A DNA stretch of 64,000 bases from Schinkia azotoformans LMG 9581 (GCF_000307855.1 NZ_AJLR01000148.1:1-64000); one strand, 5' to 3'; shown: positions 18,344 to 28,069, counted from the first letter of the stretch. A program made the numbers and translations. The notes: generated by a model not told the origin, from the letters alone.

Positions 18344-19504
18344 GTGGAAAAAAAAGGACATCCACATGGAATGGGACATGGAACGATGATCGATTATAAT
18401 TTGAATCCATTTATAGTAATTTGGGAGGTTACAAGGGCCTGCCAATTAAAATGTGTTCATTGCCGTGCTGATGCACAAACGACACCAGACCCGAATGAAT
18501 TAAGTCATAATGAAGGAATTAAACTAATTGATCAAATTTATGAAATGGATAATCCAATGCTTGTATTTACAGGTGGAGACTGTATGATGCGGGAGGACCT
18601 ATTTGAGCTTGCTGATTATGCAGTTAAAAAAGGAATGCGAGTTTCTATGGTACCTAGTGCCACTGATAATGTTACTAAGGAAAAAATGGAAAAGGCAAAA
18701 TCTGTCGGTCTTTCCCGCTGGGGCTTCAGCCTCGATGGACCAACACCTGAAATCCATGACCATTTCCGAGGCACACCTGGTTCATTCAAGCTTACTTTAG
18801 AAAAAATTAAATATTTAAATGAACTTGAAATGCCACTGCAAATAAATACGGTCATTTCCCGCTACAATTATCATCATCTCGAACAAATGGCCGAGCTTGT
18901 CAAAGATTTAAAAGCAGTGATGTGGTATATATTCTTACTTGTTCCGACTGGTCGAGGTCAACTCGAAGATTGCCTAACATCGGCTGAACATGAAAAGGTA
19001 TTTTTATGGCTATATGAATTGAGTAAAACAGCACCCTATGATATTAAGACTACCGCTGCCCAACATTATCGTCGCGTAGTTATTCAACAAAAAGCAAAAG
19101 AACATAAAATTGCCAAAGGTGAAATTCACTATGAAGATAGTATTACGACAGATGCTGCCTCTCTAGTAGATGGCCTAAAACGTGCACCTAAAGGGGTAAA
19201 TGACGGTAATGGCTTCATCTTTGTTTCTCATACCGGCGATGTTATGCCAAGTGGATTATTGCCGCTTGTGGTGGGAAATGTGCGGGAAACTTCTTTAAAG
19301 GAAATTTATCGTGAAGCACCAATATTAAAAGAATTGCGGAATCCAGACCTTTATAAAGGAAAATGCGGTGTATGTGAGTTCCGAAATGTATGTGGTGGCT
19401 CCCGTTCCAGAACATATGCAATCACCGGTGATTACTTAGAAAGCGAACCTTTCTGTGTCTATATACCGGAAGCCTTACGGAAAAAGGCCCAGCCATCGGT
19501 ATAG
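18344..19504 (+). CDS. radical SAM/SPASM domain protein
   Basis: This 386-residue protein has the radical-SAM cluster motif CQLKCVHC (CxxxCxxC, about residues 33-40). The GGD stretch (VFTGGDCMM) binds SAM, and a C-terminal SPASM-type cysteine set (CGVCEFRNVCGGSRSR ... FC) binds auxiliary Fe-S clusters. It resembles the AhbD/NirJ-like group of heme-related or peptide-modifying enzymes, but no precursor peptide or heme gene is adjacent. The exact reaction is therefore open. The start is GTG at 18344. The gene is single and has its own strong terminator. Confidence 0.85.
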   Translation: MEKKGHPHGMGHGTMIDYNLNPFIVIWEVTRACQLKCVHCRADAQTTPDPNELSHNEGIKLIDQIYEMDNPMLVFTGGDCMMREDLFELADYAVKKGMRVSMVPSATDNVTKEKMEKAKSVGLSRWGFSLDGPTPEIHDHFRGTPGSFKLTLEKIKYLNELEMPLQINTVISRYNYHHLEQMAELVKDLKAVMWYIFLLVPTGRGQLEDCLTSAEHEKVFLWLYELSKTAPYDIKTTAAQHYRRVVIQQKAKEHKIAKGEIHYEDSITTDAASLVDGLKRAPKGVNDGNGFIFVSHTGDVMPSGLLPLVVGNVRETSLKEIYREAPILKELRNPDLYKGKCGVCEFRNVCGGSRSRTYAITGDYLESEPFCVYIPEALRKKAQPSV

Positions 19505-19517
19505 AGAGTTAGTTATT

Positions 19518-19553
19518 AAATAGCTGTCAAATCGTTGACAGCTATTTTATTTT
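19518..19553 (+). terminator. terminator between convergent genes
   Basis: AAATAGCTGTCAA and TTGACAGCTATTT form a perfect 13-bp stem around ATCG, followed by TATTTTT. The last codons of the convergent ECF S gene lie inside it. Confidence 0.85.
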
Positions 19554-20255
19554 TGCGACATGGGGACAGGCACCACCCAGCAGTCCGTACTTCACTTTAA
19601 AGCGCTCAAGGATGGTTTTCCACCTTGTACTAAAGACGTACAGGAAAAATAGATTGGATAGGGCATGGGCTAAATCAAAATAAAAGCTTGATACCATACC
19701 AGCTACCACCATACCCAGCGTTATATTCTCCCCAAACCCGACAAGATACCATAAATCCATAATCCAGCCGAATAGAAAGCCCCAGATAAAGCCAAATGGG
19801 AGTAATAATAGCCTTCTCCGAGGCCAGAGCCAATCCTTTAATAGTCCAGCCGAAAGCCCCATCATCCCCCATGAAAACATTTGCCAAGGCGTCCACGGCC
19901 CTTGCCCAAGAAATAAATTAGATACTAACGCTGCAATTGCCCCAACTAAGAAGCCCGTTTCTGCACCAAATACAATAGCCGCGATAATAATTACAAACGA
20001 AGTGGGCTGAACGCTAGGTATGGCGGCAAAGGGGACACGGCTAACAGCAGCAATTGCAGCTAAAATGGCAATTAACACAATTCCTCTTGAATCAAGCTCT
20101 TTCCTTTCAAACCGAGCAAAAAAAGGAAACATGATAACAAACAAGGTCAAAAAACTAAGAAGCATATAATGGTCTCCTTCTAGGAGCACCATTACAAACA
20201 ATAAAAGAACGACTAATAATGTGGAAATAATTAATAGCAGCCTACTGCGTCCCAT
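19542..20255 (-). CDS. ECF transporter S component, probably cobalamin-specific
   Basis: This is a 237-residue integral membrane protein with about six segments. Its motifs (VQPTSFVIIIAAIVFGAETG, GPWTPWQMFSWGMMGLSAGLL) fit the substrate-binding subunit of an energy-coupling-factor transporter. It is the last gene of the cobalamin-riboswitch operon and overlaps the fused ATPase gene by 25 bp, so B12 or a cobinamide precursor is the likely substrate (CbrT-like role). The C-terminal tail (GGACPHVAKIK) is encoded by a GGTGCCTGTCCC-type dispersed repeat and by the convergent gene's terminator, so the original stop was probably earlier. Confidence 0.78.
   Translation of the reverse strand: MGRSRLLLIISTLLVVLLLFVMVLLEGDHYMLLSFLTLFVIMFPFFARFERKELDSRGIVLIAILAAIAAVSRVPFAAIPSVQPTSFVIIIAAIVFGAETGFLVGAIAALVSNLFLGQGPWTPWQMFSWGMMGLSAGLLKDWLWPRRRLLLLPFGFIWGFLFGWIMDLWYLVGFGENITLGMVVAGMVSSFYFDLAHALSNLFFLYVFSTRWKTILERFKVKYGLLGGACPHVAKIK
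19562..19574. repeat. GGGACAGGCACC repeat copy inside a 3' coding end
   Basis: GGGGACAGGCACC matches the copy at 55251-55263 exactly and the one at 3531 with a single change. On the minus strand it encodes part of the S-component tail. Confidence 0.6.
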
Positions 20256-21913
20256 GCCTTTAACACATCCTCATAATTTAGTGCTTGAGGGAGATCGCCT
20301 CGCACCAGCCGATTAATAGCTGTTGTATAAAAATAATTGTCGCTAAACATCTCTTTCGCCGTACCTTCGGCCACAATCGAACCTGCAAACAAAAGTGAAC
20401 AATGATCCGCGTATTTTGCAGCAAATTCAATATCATGTGTAACCATTAATATGGAGATCCCCTTTCGTTGCAGCTCCTTTAATAAATTACCAACATCCAA
20501 CTTCAATATCGGGTCAAGTCCCTTTGTCGGCTCATCAATTAATAAAATCTCTGGATTTTTCAATAAAACACTAGCCAGCGCCAGCTTTTGTCTTTCTCCC
20601 CCGCTCAAATCATAAGGGTGTTTATGCAACGCCCTCTCTAACCCAAAAAATTCAATCGCTTCGGCCAAAGCATTAGTGGAACGTTTTCCATCAACCAATT
20701 CTTCAGCAACAGTTAACTCTTCTTTTACGGTGTCTTGCGTAAAAAGGGCCAGTGGATTTTGTGATAGATAGCCTATTTTGTTATAACGTTCTCGTACTTT
20801 CATTTTATGTAGGGGGTGACCCTCGATCAAAACCTTTCCACGTCTCGGATTCTCTATACCGGCTAAAATCTTAAGCAACGTCGACTTCCCAGCACCATTT
20901 CCACCGATAATCGCTGAAAACATCCCCTTCGTCATTCCATACTGAACACCTTCCAGCACCATCTTGCCACTTCGATCATATTGAAAAAAAACATCCTTAC
21001 ATTCAAGAATCGAAGTCCCTGTTACTTCTTTTTTATTAATTAATAAATTCCCTTGCACCCCTTTTGGAAAATGCCGATCATTTTGCTTTGAAAGCCATTT
21101 TCGCCCCTCTCTAACAGTAATCGGAACTTGATCCTGTAACAGCCAGTTTTCGTCACTGATCAGAAATAGCTTCGTAATTTCAGGTAAATATTGAAAGTAA
21201 GCATCATTTTTGTCAATTTGCTTAATAACTTGTTGTGGTGTGCCCTGTAGCTTTATTTTTCCATCCTCTAAAATGACAACACGGTCAACAATCGGAAAAA
21301 CTTCCTCTAATCGATGTTCAATAATGACAATGGTCGTATTAAACTCCTGATTGATGCGATGAATCATTTGCAAAAATTCCCGCGCAGCAATTGGATCAAG
21401 CTGAGCTGTTGGTTCATCTAAGAGCAAAACCCGTGGCTGTAAAAGCAAGACTGAAGCTAAATTTACAAGCTGCTTTTGTCCGCCAGAGAGCTCATGAATG
21501 GATAGGTTCAACCAAGCTTCAATGCCAAAAAACGAAGCCATTTCTGCCACTTTTTTTCGAATATCAAAGGTTGAATAACCAAAGTTCTCTAATGAAAAAG
21601 CAAGCTCATGCCAAACTGTACTAGTCACAATTTGATTTTCCGGGTCTTGAAAAACAATCCCGATTTCTTTTGCGGTAATAACGGATGGAATGGAGTCCAT
21701 TTCTTTTTGATCAAAATAAATACTGCCAGATCTCGTTCCAATAGGGGCAATCTCTTTTTTCATTTGCCTTAGAAGGGTAGTCTTTCCACATCCCGTTGGA
21801 CCGCAAAGTAACACCATTTCACCTTCTTCAACTAGTAGGGATATATCTTTTAATAATCGCTTATCCTCACCCGCATACGTAAAGGAAAAGTTTCTTATTT
21901 CGATAAGCGCCAT
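20231..21913 (-). CDS. ECF transporter fused ATPase (A-A')
   Basis: This 560-residue protein carries two ABC ATPase domains. The first has Walker A GPTGCGKTTLL, signature LSGGQKQ and Walker B VLLLDEPTAQLD (residues about 5-225). The second has GGNGAGKSTLL, LSGGERQ and ILLIDEPTKGLD (about 300-530). Both sites look catalytically complete. Fusion of the two energy-coupling ATPases is as in YkoD-type ECF systems. The protein powers B12-type uptake with the T and S subunits encoded on either side, with which its gene overlaps. Confidence 0.92.
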   Translation of the reverse strand: MALIEIRNFSFTYAGEDKRLLKDISLLVEEGEMVLLCGPTGCGKTTLLRQMKKEIAPIGTRSGSIYFDQKEMDSIPSVITAKEIGIVFQDPENQIVTSTVWHELAFSLENFGYSTFDIRKKVAEMASFFGIEAWLNLSIHELSGGQKQLVNLASVLLLQPRVLLLDEPTAQLDPIAAREFLQMIHRINQEFNTTIVIIEHRLEEVFPIVDRVVILEDGKIKLQGTPQQVIKQIDKNDAYFQYLPEITKLFLISDENWLLQDQVPITVREGRKWLSKQNDRHFPKGVQGNLLINKKEVTGTSILECKDVFFQYDRSGKMVLEGVQYGMTKGMFSAIIGGNGAGKSTLLKILAGIENPRRGKVLIEGHPLHKMKVRERYNKIGYLSQNPLALFTQDTVKEELTVAEELVDGKRSTNALAEAIEFFGLERALHKHPYDLSGGERQKLALASVLLKNPEILLIDEPTKGLDPILKLDVGNLLKELQRKGISILMVTHDIEFAAKYADHCSLLFAGSIVAEGTAKEMFSDNYFYTTAINRLVRGDLPQALNYEDVLKAWDAVGCY

Positions 21914-22779
21914 TTACAGTACTCTCTCCCTTCAATAAAATGAGGTGTGAATAAAAACAATAGAACTAAAACAAATAAATTATTTTCACGATTTGAAAGG
22001 GGCAGTGCTTCTAGCTGTGGGTAGATTTCCAGTTTCCCATAGCCTGATATTCCTTGGATAATGAAAATAACCATAAGCAGACTGAACCAAATAAGAAAAA
22101 AAACATCCTGCTTATAGAAACGATATACATTAAATGAACTTCGTTTTCCTAGTCCATATCCTCGCGCCTTCATCGAATCAGCTGTTTGCAACGCTTCTTC
22201 CATTGACCATGTCATCAATATAAACAGGATGCTCATTCCGGCTTTCGCCCTTTGTTTAATTGTGCCTGACTTTATACTGATTCCTCTAGTTTTTTGGACA
22301 TTTGCAATTTCTATTAATCTTCGTTTTAATAATGGCACGAAACGAAATGCCATCATAATTAAAAGCGCTGTTTTCGGTGCAAAGGATGAAAATAAATAAA
22401 TAAATTTATCCTCTGTAATGATGAAATTAAAAGATAAAAAAGTAATTATAATCGTAACGATCGATAACATCATTAAAAAGCCAAACATCATACTTTCTAA
22501 AGTGATGGGCTGATCAAATAAGTAAAATAAAATAGTAGCCCCGCGGTGTGAAAACAAAGGATTTATGAGTAAGATGACAACACCAATAAAAATATAAAAT
22601 TTAGCACCTTTTCGTATTTCTTTTCCACGATTATGGAAAAAATTTAATAGGATTACAGATACTAAGGCTGCAAGTAAAAAATAAGGGTGTATAAACAGCA
22701 TGCTGATTAAAAATAATCCAATGTAATATAAAAAACATATAGCTGGGTGTAGACTATTAAACCCAAAGGAATTATTCAT
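21895..22779 (-). CDS. ECF transporter T component (EcfT/CbiQ family)
   Basis: This 294-residue membrane protein has six or so hydrophobic segments and the coupling-helix motif SMKARGYGLGKRS (an ARG motif that contacts the ATPases). It is the transmembrane scaffold of the ECF complex. It overlaps the upstream lipoprotein gene by 8 bp and the downstream ATPase gene by 19 bp, so all belong to one tightly packed operon. Confidence 0.88.
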   Translation of the reverse strand: MNNSFGFNSLHPAICFLYYIGLFLISMLFIHPYFLLAALVSVILLNFFHNRGKEIRKGAKFYIFIGVVILLINPLFSHRGATILFYLFDQPITLESMMFGFLMMLSIVTIIITFLSFNFIITEDKFIYLFSSFAPKTALLIMMAFRFVPLLKRRLIEIANVQKTRGISIKSGTIKQRAKAGMSILFILMTWSMEEALQTADSMKARGYGLGKRSSFNVYRFYKQDVFFLIWFSLLMVIFIIQGISGYGKLEIYPQLEALPLSNRENNLFVLVLLFLFTPHFIEGREYCKWRLSK

Positions 22780-23584
22780 TCACAGTAGCCCCTAAATCTT
22801 TTCCAAGGTCTAGCGTATAAGCCCATTCAATTTTATCTCCGGGTTTTACTTCAGTAGTCCCTGCACCTTTTTTCATAAAAGCGCCATTAACACTGTACAT
22901 CCATCCACTTTTCGGCCCTTTATCAAATTCATATAGATTCTGAATTCCTTCGATGTAGGCAGTGGCACCGCTGCCTCTATATTCCATTTGGATTCGATTT
23001 TGTTTTGTCACTTTTTTCAGTACGTCTAGGACTGTATCGCCCTCATTAATCGAAACCTTTGTTGCTTTCAAAATGACCCCTGTTTCAGCATCAGCTCTAA
23101 TTACAATGATCGCCTCAGTTATTGGCGTATTTGGTTTTAATTCCTGCTCAACCTTTTGACTAGTGGTTGGCACATTGCTTGGATTGTTCGTTGCTACTTG
23201 TTTTGTCTGTTCTTTTTCTTGTGGTTTATCAGCCGTTTCATTTGCTTGTTTTGGTGTATCATTTTTAGGATTAGTCACAGCTTCCTGTTGTTTTTTTACT
23301 TGTGGTTCACTTTGTTGCTTTGTTACTACAGCTTCTTTCGTATCTGTTGGTTTTTGCGGCTCTTCCTTACCTGCAGCTTCATCCGTTGGTGAAGCTGCTT
23401 TTTCAGTTGTTGAATTCTGACTATTGTCTGTTTTACCCTCTACCTGGAGAAGATCTTCCTTAGATAGTTCCTGCTCGGTATTTTCACTATTGCTATTAGA
23501 CTGACTGGCATTGTTTGCTCCACAGCCTACAAGAAACGCCGTTATTATTATCATAGTAACTAGTAATCTCATCATTTTTTTCAT
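22772..23584 (-). CDS. DUF4430 lipoprotein, transcobalamin-beta-domain-like
   Basis: About 270 residues are encoded from ATG 23584, behind GGGAGG; a longer frame to 23671 has no ribosome-binding site. The signal peptide ends in the lipobox FLVGC. A Lys/Glu/Thr/Pro-rich flexible linker follows (about 25-155), then a C-terminal DUF4430 domain with the hallmark GPKSGWMYSVNG and KPGDKIEWAYTLD. DUF4430 corresponds to the C-terminal beta domain of eukaryotic transcobalamin and intrinsic factor. As part of the B12-riboswitch operon it is probably a cell-surface corrinoid receptor that passes the ligand to the ECF transporter (inference). Confidence 0.8.
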   Translation of the reverse strand: MKKMMRLLVTMIIITAFLVGCGANNASQSNSNSENTEQELSKEDLLQVEGKTDNSQNSTTEKAASPTDEAAGKEEPQKPTDTKEAVVTKQQSEPQVKKQQEAVTNPKNDTPKQANETADKPQEKEQTKQVATNNPSNVPTTSQKVEQELKPNTPITEAIIVIRADAETGVILKATKVSINEGDTVLDVLKKVTKQNRIQMEYRGSGATAYIEGIQNLYEFDKGPKSGWMYSVNGAFMKKGAGTTEVKPGDKIEWAYTLDLGKDLGATVNE

Positions 23585-23667
23585 AAAAAAACGCCTCCCA
23601 TGAACAGCTAAAGGAGAACGAAAATACCGTTCTCCATTACCTATTTTATGACTGCTTGATTCTGCCA

Positions 23668-26600
23668 TCAATTAGCTTTTTCACTTAAGCGGACGGCAAT
23701 AACTGCACCCATTTCTCGCGTTACATAATTTTTCGGTTTAAATTGACCACCTTCATAGCCCTTCATAAGATTATGATCGTAAAGGGCTTGAATTGCAGCC
23801 TGATTATATGGACTCAAACTTGCGATATCGTTATAGACCGCTGTCTTCGGTTCATTCTCGTTTGCCATTAAATCAAACGCTCGGGCAAGGATAACCGCAA
23901 CCTGCTCTCTTGTAATTGGATCGTTCGGACTAAAGGTCGTATCGGATGTACCTCTCACGATTCCAAGCTCATTCGCCTTCATTACAACGTTGTAATACCA
24001 TTGTCCAGGCAAAACATCCTTAAATACAATGTTACTCTGTTCGGAAACTTCCCCTTCCAATAAATGAACTAAGATCGCTGTAAATTGTGCTCTTGTTAAA
24101 TTTTGTTTTGGCGCAAAACGAAGTGGACTTTTCTCTACACCAACCATAACCCCTTTATCAAATACATCATAAATAGATTGAAGGGCATAATCTGAGATTT
24201 GATCAACGTCAGCAAAATCAGGAATACTAGTTGCGACTTCCTTCTCAATCTCTTGATTTGCAAATTGATAAATGGACGGTAAGTTTTTACTATCATGATC
24301 TAGTGCCAACAAAGCTAACAATGCCTGCTCTGACGCAATTTGGTTTGACTTTTCATTTTTCAGATTTGCGAATCCGCCATCTTTTGACTGATATGAAAGT
24401 AAATTATCGACTACATTACCATTAGCTTTTGTAAATGATGGGCCTTGTGGATCAATACCAGCAGAAGCTAAGGCAATAATGACTTGTGAGGCACTTTCAC
24501 TATTTTCTTTTCCATCTGCAATAAAGCCCCCACTAGCCTGTTGAACACTGCTTAACCAATTGACAGCTTTGCCAATGGCAGTTTTTACTTCTGGCCGGAT
24601 GTCTTTGTAGTTTACTAAACTGCTAATAGCCATCGCTGTAATGTCAACATCTGAAGCATCACCATTTACTAATGAAAATCCGCCATCTTTGTTTTGGTTT
24701 GTTAAAATATCAGCCAAGATTTTTTCTCGATTCCATTTTGCAGTGCTTGGAACTTGATAATTTCCACTATCTAAGGCAATCAGTGCGAAAATCAAACCAT
24801 TCGTTCCTTGCATTGTCATTCGTTCATTGTTGTAGATTTTTTCGATTAAATCATAACCGCCAATATTCATTGGATCACCACCAAGCGCTTTAACTGTTAA
24901 CACATAGCGTTCATAATCAGTGATTTTACGGAAATATCCGTTTGCTTCTTTTATTACCTTACTAATCTCATTTAATACAGCTTGGTTATCAGCTTTTCCA
25001 AGACGCGCCATACCAAAGTCTTCCCATTCAGACTGAGTTTTATCAGTTTGAAGGTGTTGAACTAGTTTTTCCAACTCAACCGTCATATCTAACTTATTTT
25101 GCTGTTTATTAGCAATTACTGCAAATTTCGTAAAGTGGTCTACTTGACCAGTTATCGTTCCAGTCTTGGCATCAATAACAGTCGGAATTGGAATCCATTG
25201 ATTTTTCGCTTCGTCAAACCATGCCATTACAAGATGGTCTAAATCATCATCTTCAATTGGGATATTGATAGAAATATAGACTGGCTTCTCAAATTTCGTA
25301 CCCTTTGGCAAAAATTGATAAACAGAAGACTTAAGATTTCCTTCTATATTTGTAGTAGAAGGAGCTAATTCTTCTATTTTGATTGTTTTTTGCTCTTTTA
25401 GTGCGTCTTTTGGAATGACGATTTTTGCTTCATCAACCTTAGGACTAGCAATTACTGTTTCTTCAGTTGGTACGACCGTCCTTTCGATCTTAACAGCATT
25501 TGCGTTAAGGGCCTCTTTTAATTTTTGTGCTTCTATAGATGACATTTTTTGTTCTTTATTTAAAACTGCATTTTGTTTTTGTGAATCTGATTTTATTTTT
25601 TCAAAAGATTCAAAGACTGCAACAGTAACTCCATCCGGCTTAGCAGTTGCTGCGCTGCCCCCCATAGCCGCTTTTTCTTTCGCCGCATCCTTATCCTCTG
25701 TTACATAAACCCATTCAAGTTGGTCTCCATTGCTTAATTTGTATGATCCAGCACCACCACTTGGAAAATAACCATTAACCGAATACTTCCAACCACTTGT
25801 TGGACCATGGTCAAATTCGGCTAATCCGTCAATTGCGATTACATATCCTGATGATCCAGAGCCACTTGTTTCAACCCTACCTCCCAGTTCATCCACTAAA
25901 GCACTTAATGCAGTTGCACCTTCATTAACTTCCAATGTTTTTGAAGATAGAATAGTTGATTCATGAGTTCTAACTGAAATTGTAATCGATTGTTTCTTAT
26001 TTTCTCCGGGAGTAGTAGAGCCACCTTGATTATTATCGTTTCCTCCTGTTTCATCTATAACTAATGGTGGTAAATTCGATAAGTCATAAATCGAGCCTTT
26101 TCCTTCTAAAAATCGCTCATATGAAACAAGCGCAAGTAAACTCTGACCCGTAGGAACTAACTCTGAGTTTCTGTCTTTGAGATTTAAGAAGCCGCCATCT
26201 TTATTTTGAAATGATAGTAAGGCATCGAATATATCTTTATTTTCATTTATAAACCCTGCTTCTTCAGGATTTATACCAAGTGTAGATAAGGCGATAATGA
26301 CCTGTGCGATACTCTGACTATTTTCTTCTCCCTTAATTGACAAAAACCCACCGCTAGGTTGCTGTGAATGTCTTAGCCAAGCCATTGCTTTATCAATGGC
26401 GAGTTTTACTTTTGGTTGATCTTGATACTTAACTAAGCTGCTTAGGGTCATTGCTGTCATATCTACGTCAGATGTAGAATTGTCTAATGACCAACCACCA
26501 CTGCTTAATTGATTATCTAAAATGTATTGAATTAATTTTTCTCTTGTCCATTTTGCAGTTTCTGGAATACTATAGTTCTTGCTATCAAGTGCAAGTAATC

Positions 26601-27609
26601 CATAAACTACCCCATTCAACCCTTGCATAGTTAAATTGCCATGGTTATAGATTTTTTCTATTAAATTAATTTCATTAAAATTCGATGGGTCTTTGTCTAC
26701 AATAATTAAGCCAATGACAGACTTTTCAAGGTCCGTGACCTTAGTAAAATTACCGCTATTTGCTCCGACACTCTTTTCAAGACTAGCAATATATGCTTTA
26801 GGAATCACTTTTCCTATTTGTCTTAAAGCAAGTGCTCCCTCAAATGTCGGAGGCTCGTCATTGTTTTGAATCCATTGGACCGCTTTTTCTACAGGAGTTC
26901 CTTCAGGAAATTGCTCATCTGGTTTTTCAGGCGTAGTCCCTCCATCTGGTGGATTATTGCTTATTGGTATCCCTGCAATTGTGTATTTACCGCCAGGTAG
27001 TATTTCATCTGACTCCTCTGCCCAAGACTTATATATGAAGGTTAGAGCATCACCCGCTTTTGGTTTATAAGCTCCTGCTCCTACCGATGCTTCCTCACCG
27101 TTAACATAAAAAGCCCAATAAAAGGTTCCTTTAGCGGCAAGACCATTAATTGAAGTGAGCATTGGACCCCAGTCTGTTTCCTCTATCTCTATTGTTTCAG
27201 ATTCTTGTAGCAATGATAAGGCAGTTGATTCAGATGTCAACCCTACTATTTTTATTGTTTCCTCGGTTGTAAATGTTTTTGAATCGTCTTCCCATGATAT
27301 ATACCTATATGAAAGAGTATCATCAACTTTTGGTATATATGTGCCTGCTCCTTCTGATGCCTCTTCACCATTAACGTAAAAAGCCCAATAGTATGTACCT
27401 TCAGCGGCAAGCCCATTAATTGAAGTAATCATTGGGCCCCAGTCTGTTTCATCAATTTCAACTTTTTCTGCCGCATCAATGAGCGTTAAAGCCGTTATCT
27501 TGTCAACTGTATCTTGTATCGTTTCTGCAGAAACTCCAACATTAACCCCAGCCAACAACTGCGCCATCAACACAACTATCAAAACTGTCATTCTCAAAAA
27601 CTTCTTCAT
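23668..27609 (-). CDS. giant S-layer-anchored transcobalamin-like protein
   Basis: This 1313-residue secreted protein starts with a signal peptide (1-28). Two near-identical DUF4430-like repeats follow (about 35-112 and 122-205), each with ETDWGPM.TSINGLAA and YWAFYVNGEEAS. Next come an alpha/alpha-barrel of prenyltransferase-like repeats (about 230-510), a third DUF4430 (about 535-630, GPTSGWKYSVNG), a ZU5-like beta region (about 690-820), a second alpha-barrel (830-1110) and three SLH motifs (about 1120-1313). Alpha-barrel plus DUF4430 is the fold pair of human intrinsic factor and transcobalamin. With the B12 riboswitch upstream, surface capture of cobalamin is the natural reading. The ribosome-binding site is AGGAGG. 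Confidence 0.85.
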   Translation of the reverse strand: MKKFLRMTVLIVVLMAQLLAGVNVGVSAETIQDTVDKITALTLIDAAEKVEIDETDWGPMITSINGLAAEGTYYWAFYVNGEEASEGAGTYIPKVDDTLSYRYISWEDDSKTFTTEETIKIVGLTSESTALSLLQESETIEIEETDWGPMLTSINGLAAKGTFYWAFYVNGEEASVGAGAYKPKAGDALTFIYKSWAEESDEILPGGKYTIAGIPISNNPPDGGTTPEKPDEQFPEGTPVEKAVQWIQNNDEPPTFEGALALRQIGKVIPKAYIASLEKSVGANSGNFTKVTDLEKSVIGLIIVDKDPSNFNEINLIEKIYNHGNLTMQGLNGVVYGLLALDSKNYSIPETAKWTREKLIQYILDNQLSSGGWSLDNSTSDVDMTAMTLSSLVKYQDQPKVKLAIDKAMAWLRHSQQPSGGFLSIKGEENSQSIAQVIIALSTLGINPEEAGFINENKDIFDALLSFQNKDGGFLNLKDRNSELVPTGQSLLALVSYERFLEGKGSIYDLSNLPPLVIDETGGNDNNQGGSTTPGENKKQSITISVRTHESTILSSKTLEVNEGATALSALVDELGGRVETSGSGSSGYVIAIDGLAEFDHGPTSGWKYSVNGYFPSGGAGSYKLSNGDQLEWVYVTEDKDAAKEKAAMGGSAATAKPDGVTVAVFESFEKIKSDSQKQNAVLNKEQKMSSIEAQKLKEALNANAVKIERTVVPTEETVIASPKVDEAKIVIPKDALKEQKTIKIEELAPSTTNIEGNLKSSVYQFLPKGTKFEKPVYISINIPIEDDDLDHLVMAWFDEAKNQWIPIPTVIDAKTGTITGQVDHFTKFAVIANKQQNKLDMTVELEKLVQHLQTDKTQSEWEDFGMARLGKADNQAVLNEISKVIKEANGYFRKITDYERYVLTVKALGGDPMNIGGYDLIEKIYNNERMTMQGTNGLIFALIALDSGNYQVPSTAKWNREKILADILTNQNKDGGFSLVNGDASDVDITAMAISSLVNYKDIRPEVKTAIGKAVNWLSSVQQASGGFIADGKENSESASQVIIALASAGIDPQGPSFTKANGNVVDNLLSYQSKDGGFANLKNEKSNQIASEQALLALLALDHDSKNLPSIYQFANQEIEKEVATSIPDFADVDQISDYALQSIYDVFDKGVMVGVEKSPLRFAPKQNLTRAQFTAILVHLLEGEVSEQSNIVFKDVLPGQWYYNVVMKANELGIVRGTSDTTFSPNDPITREQVAVILARAFDLMANENEPKTAVYNDIASLSPYNQAAIQALYDHNLMKGYEGGQFKPKNYVTREMGAVIAVRLSEKAN

Positions 27610-27636
27610 GCTTCTCCTCCTGTCTTTTTATCCAAC

Positions 27637-27668
27637 AAAAAACCACCTCGCCCTAATTGGGAAGGTGG
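27637..27668 (-). terminator. riboswitch expression-platform terminator
   Basis: On the minus strand CCACCT-TCCC and GGGCG-AGGTGG form a stem followed by TTTTTTG, between the cobalamin aptamer and the first gene's AGGAGG. GGGAGGTG at about 27717-27724 could pair with CACCTTCCC as an anti-terminator. Confidence 0.75.
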
Positions 27669-27754
27669 TTGCTGGTAACAAAAATATAATCAAAAACACA
27701 TTTTTATTCGCTCACTACACCTCCCTATTCCTCGTAGGGGTATTGGGTGTTCTC

Positions 27755-27925
27755 GATTAGGTAGGTCTCCTGACTCATGCCTCAAACGAATCTCATAGCC
27801 TTCCCATTTCTTAACAGTGGCTTTACTAGAATGTGAGATTCTTAGCATTTACAGTGGCGGGACCGTATCGGATTTTCACCGAACTTCCCTATTAAGCAAC
27901 TAATTTGCGCCTAATCAAAACTTTT
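27755..27925 (-). ncRNA. cobalamin (B12) riboswitch
   Basis: On the minus strand the conserved blocks appear in order: TAGGGAAGTTCGGTG, AAAATCCGATACGGTCCCGC, CCACTGTAAATG, a variable stem region, AAATGGGAAGG and the B12 box GAGTCAGGAGACCTAC. These match the AdoCbl/MeCbl riboswitch consensus. It precedes a terminator and then the transcobalamin-like / ECF operon, so high cobalamin should switch that operon off. Confidence 0.95.
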
Positions 27926-27941
27926 TTAATTATTAAAAATC

Positions 27942-27970
27942 ATATTACACCTATTTATGCGAATTGTCTA
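27942..27970 (-). promoter_or_regulatory. probable sigma-A promoter of the B12 operon
   Basis: On the minus strand TAGACA (27970-27965) is followed after 17 bp by TAATAT (27947-27942), about 15-20 bp before the riboswitch begins. Confidence 0.55.
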
Positions 27971-28069
27971 TCATTCAATCGACAACTTTTGTCTGAATTT
28001 TTAATTCGGCTAGACCATTACTATCAAAAAATGTACTATTATTAATGAATGCATACTGGAGGGTTCATT

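Noticed and set aside
23156-23420. Plus-strand ORFs rich in Cys/Phe/Ser opposite the DUF4430 lipoprotein
   Set aside because: They are antisense shadows of the low-complexity Lys/Glu/Thr linker.
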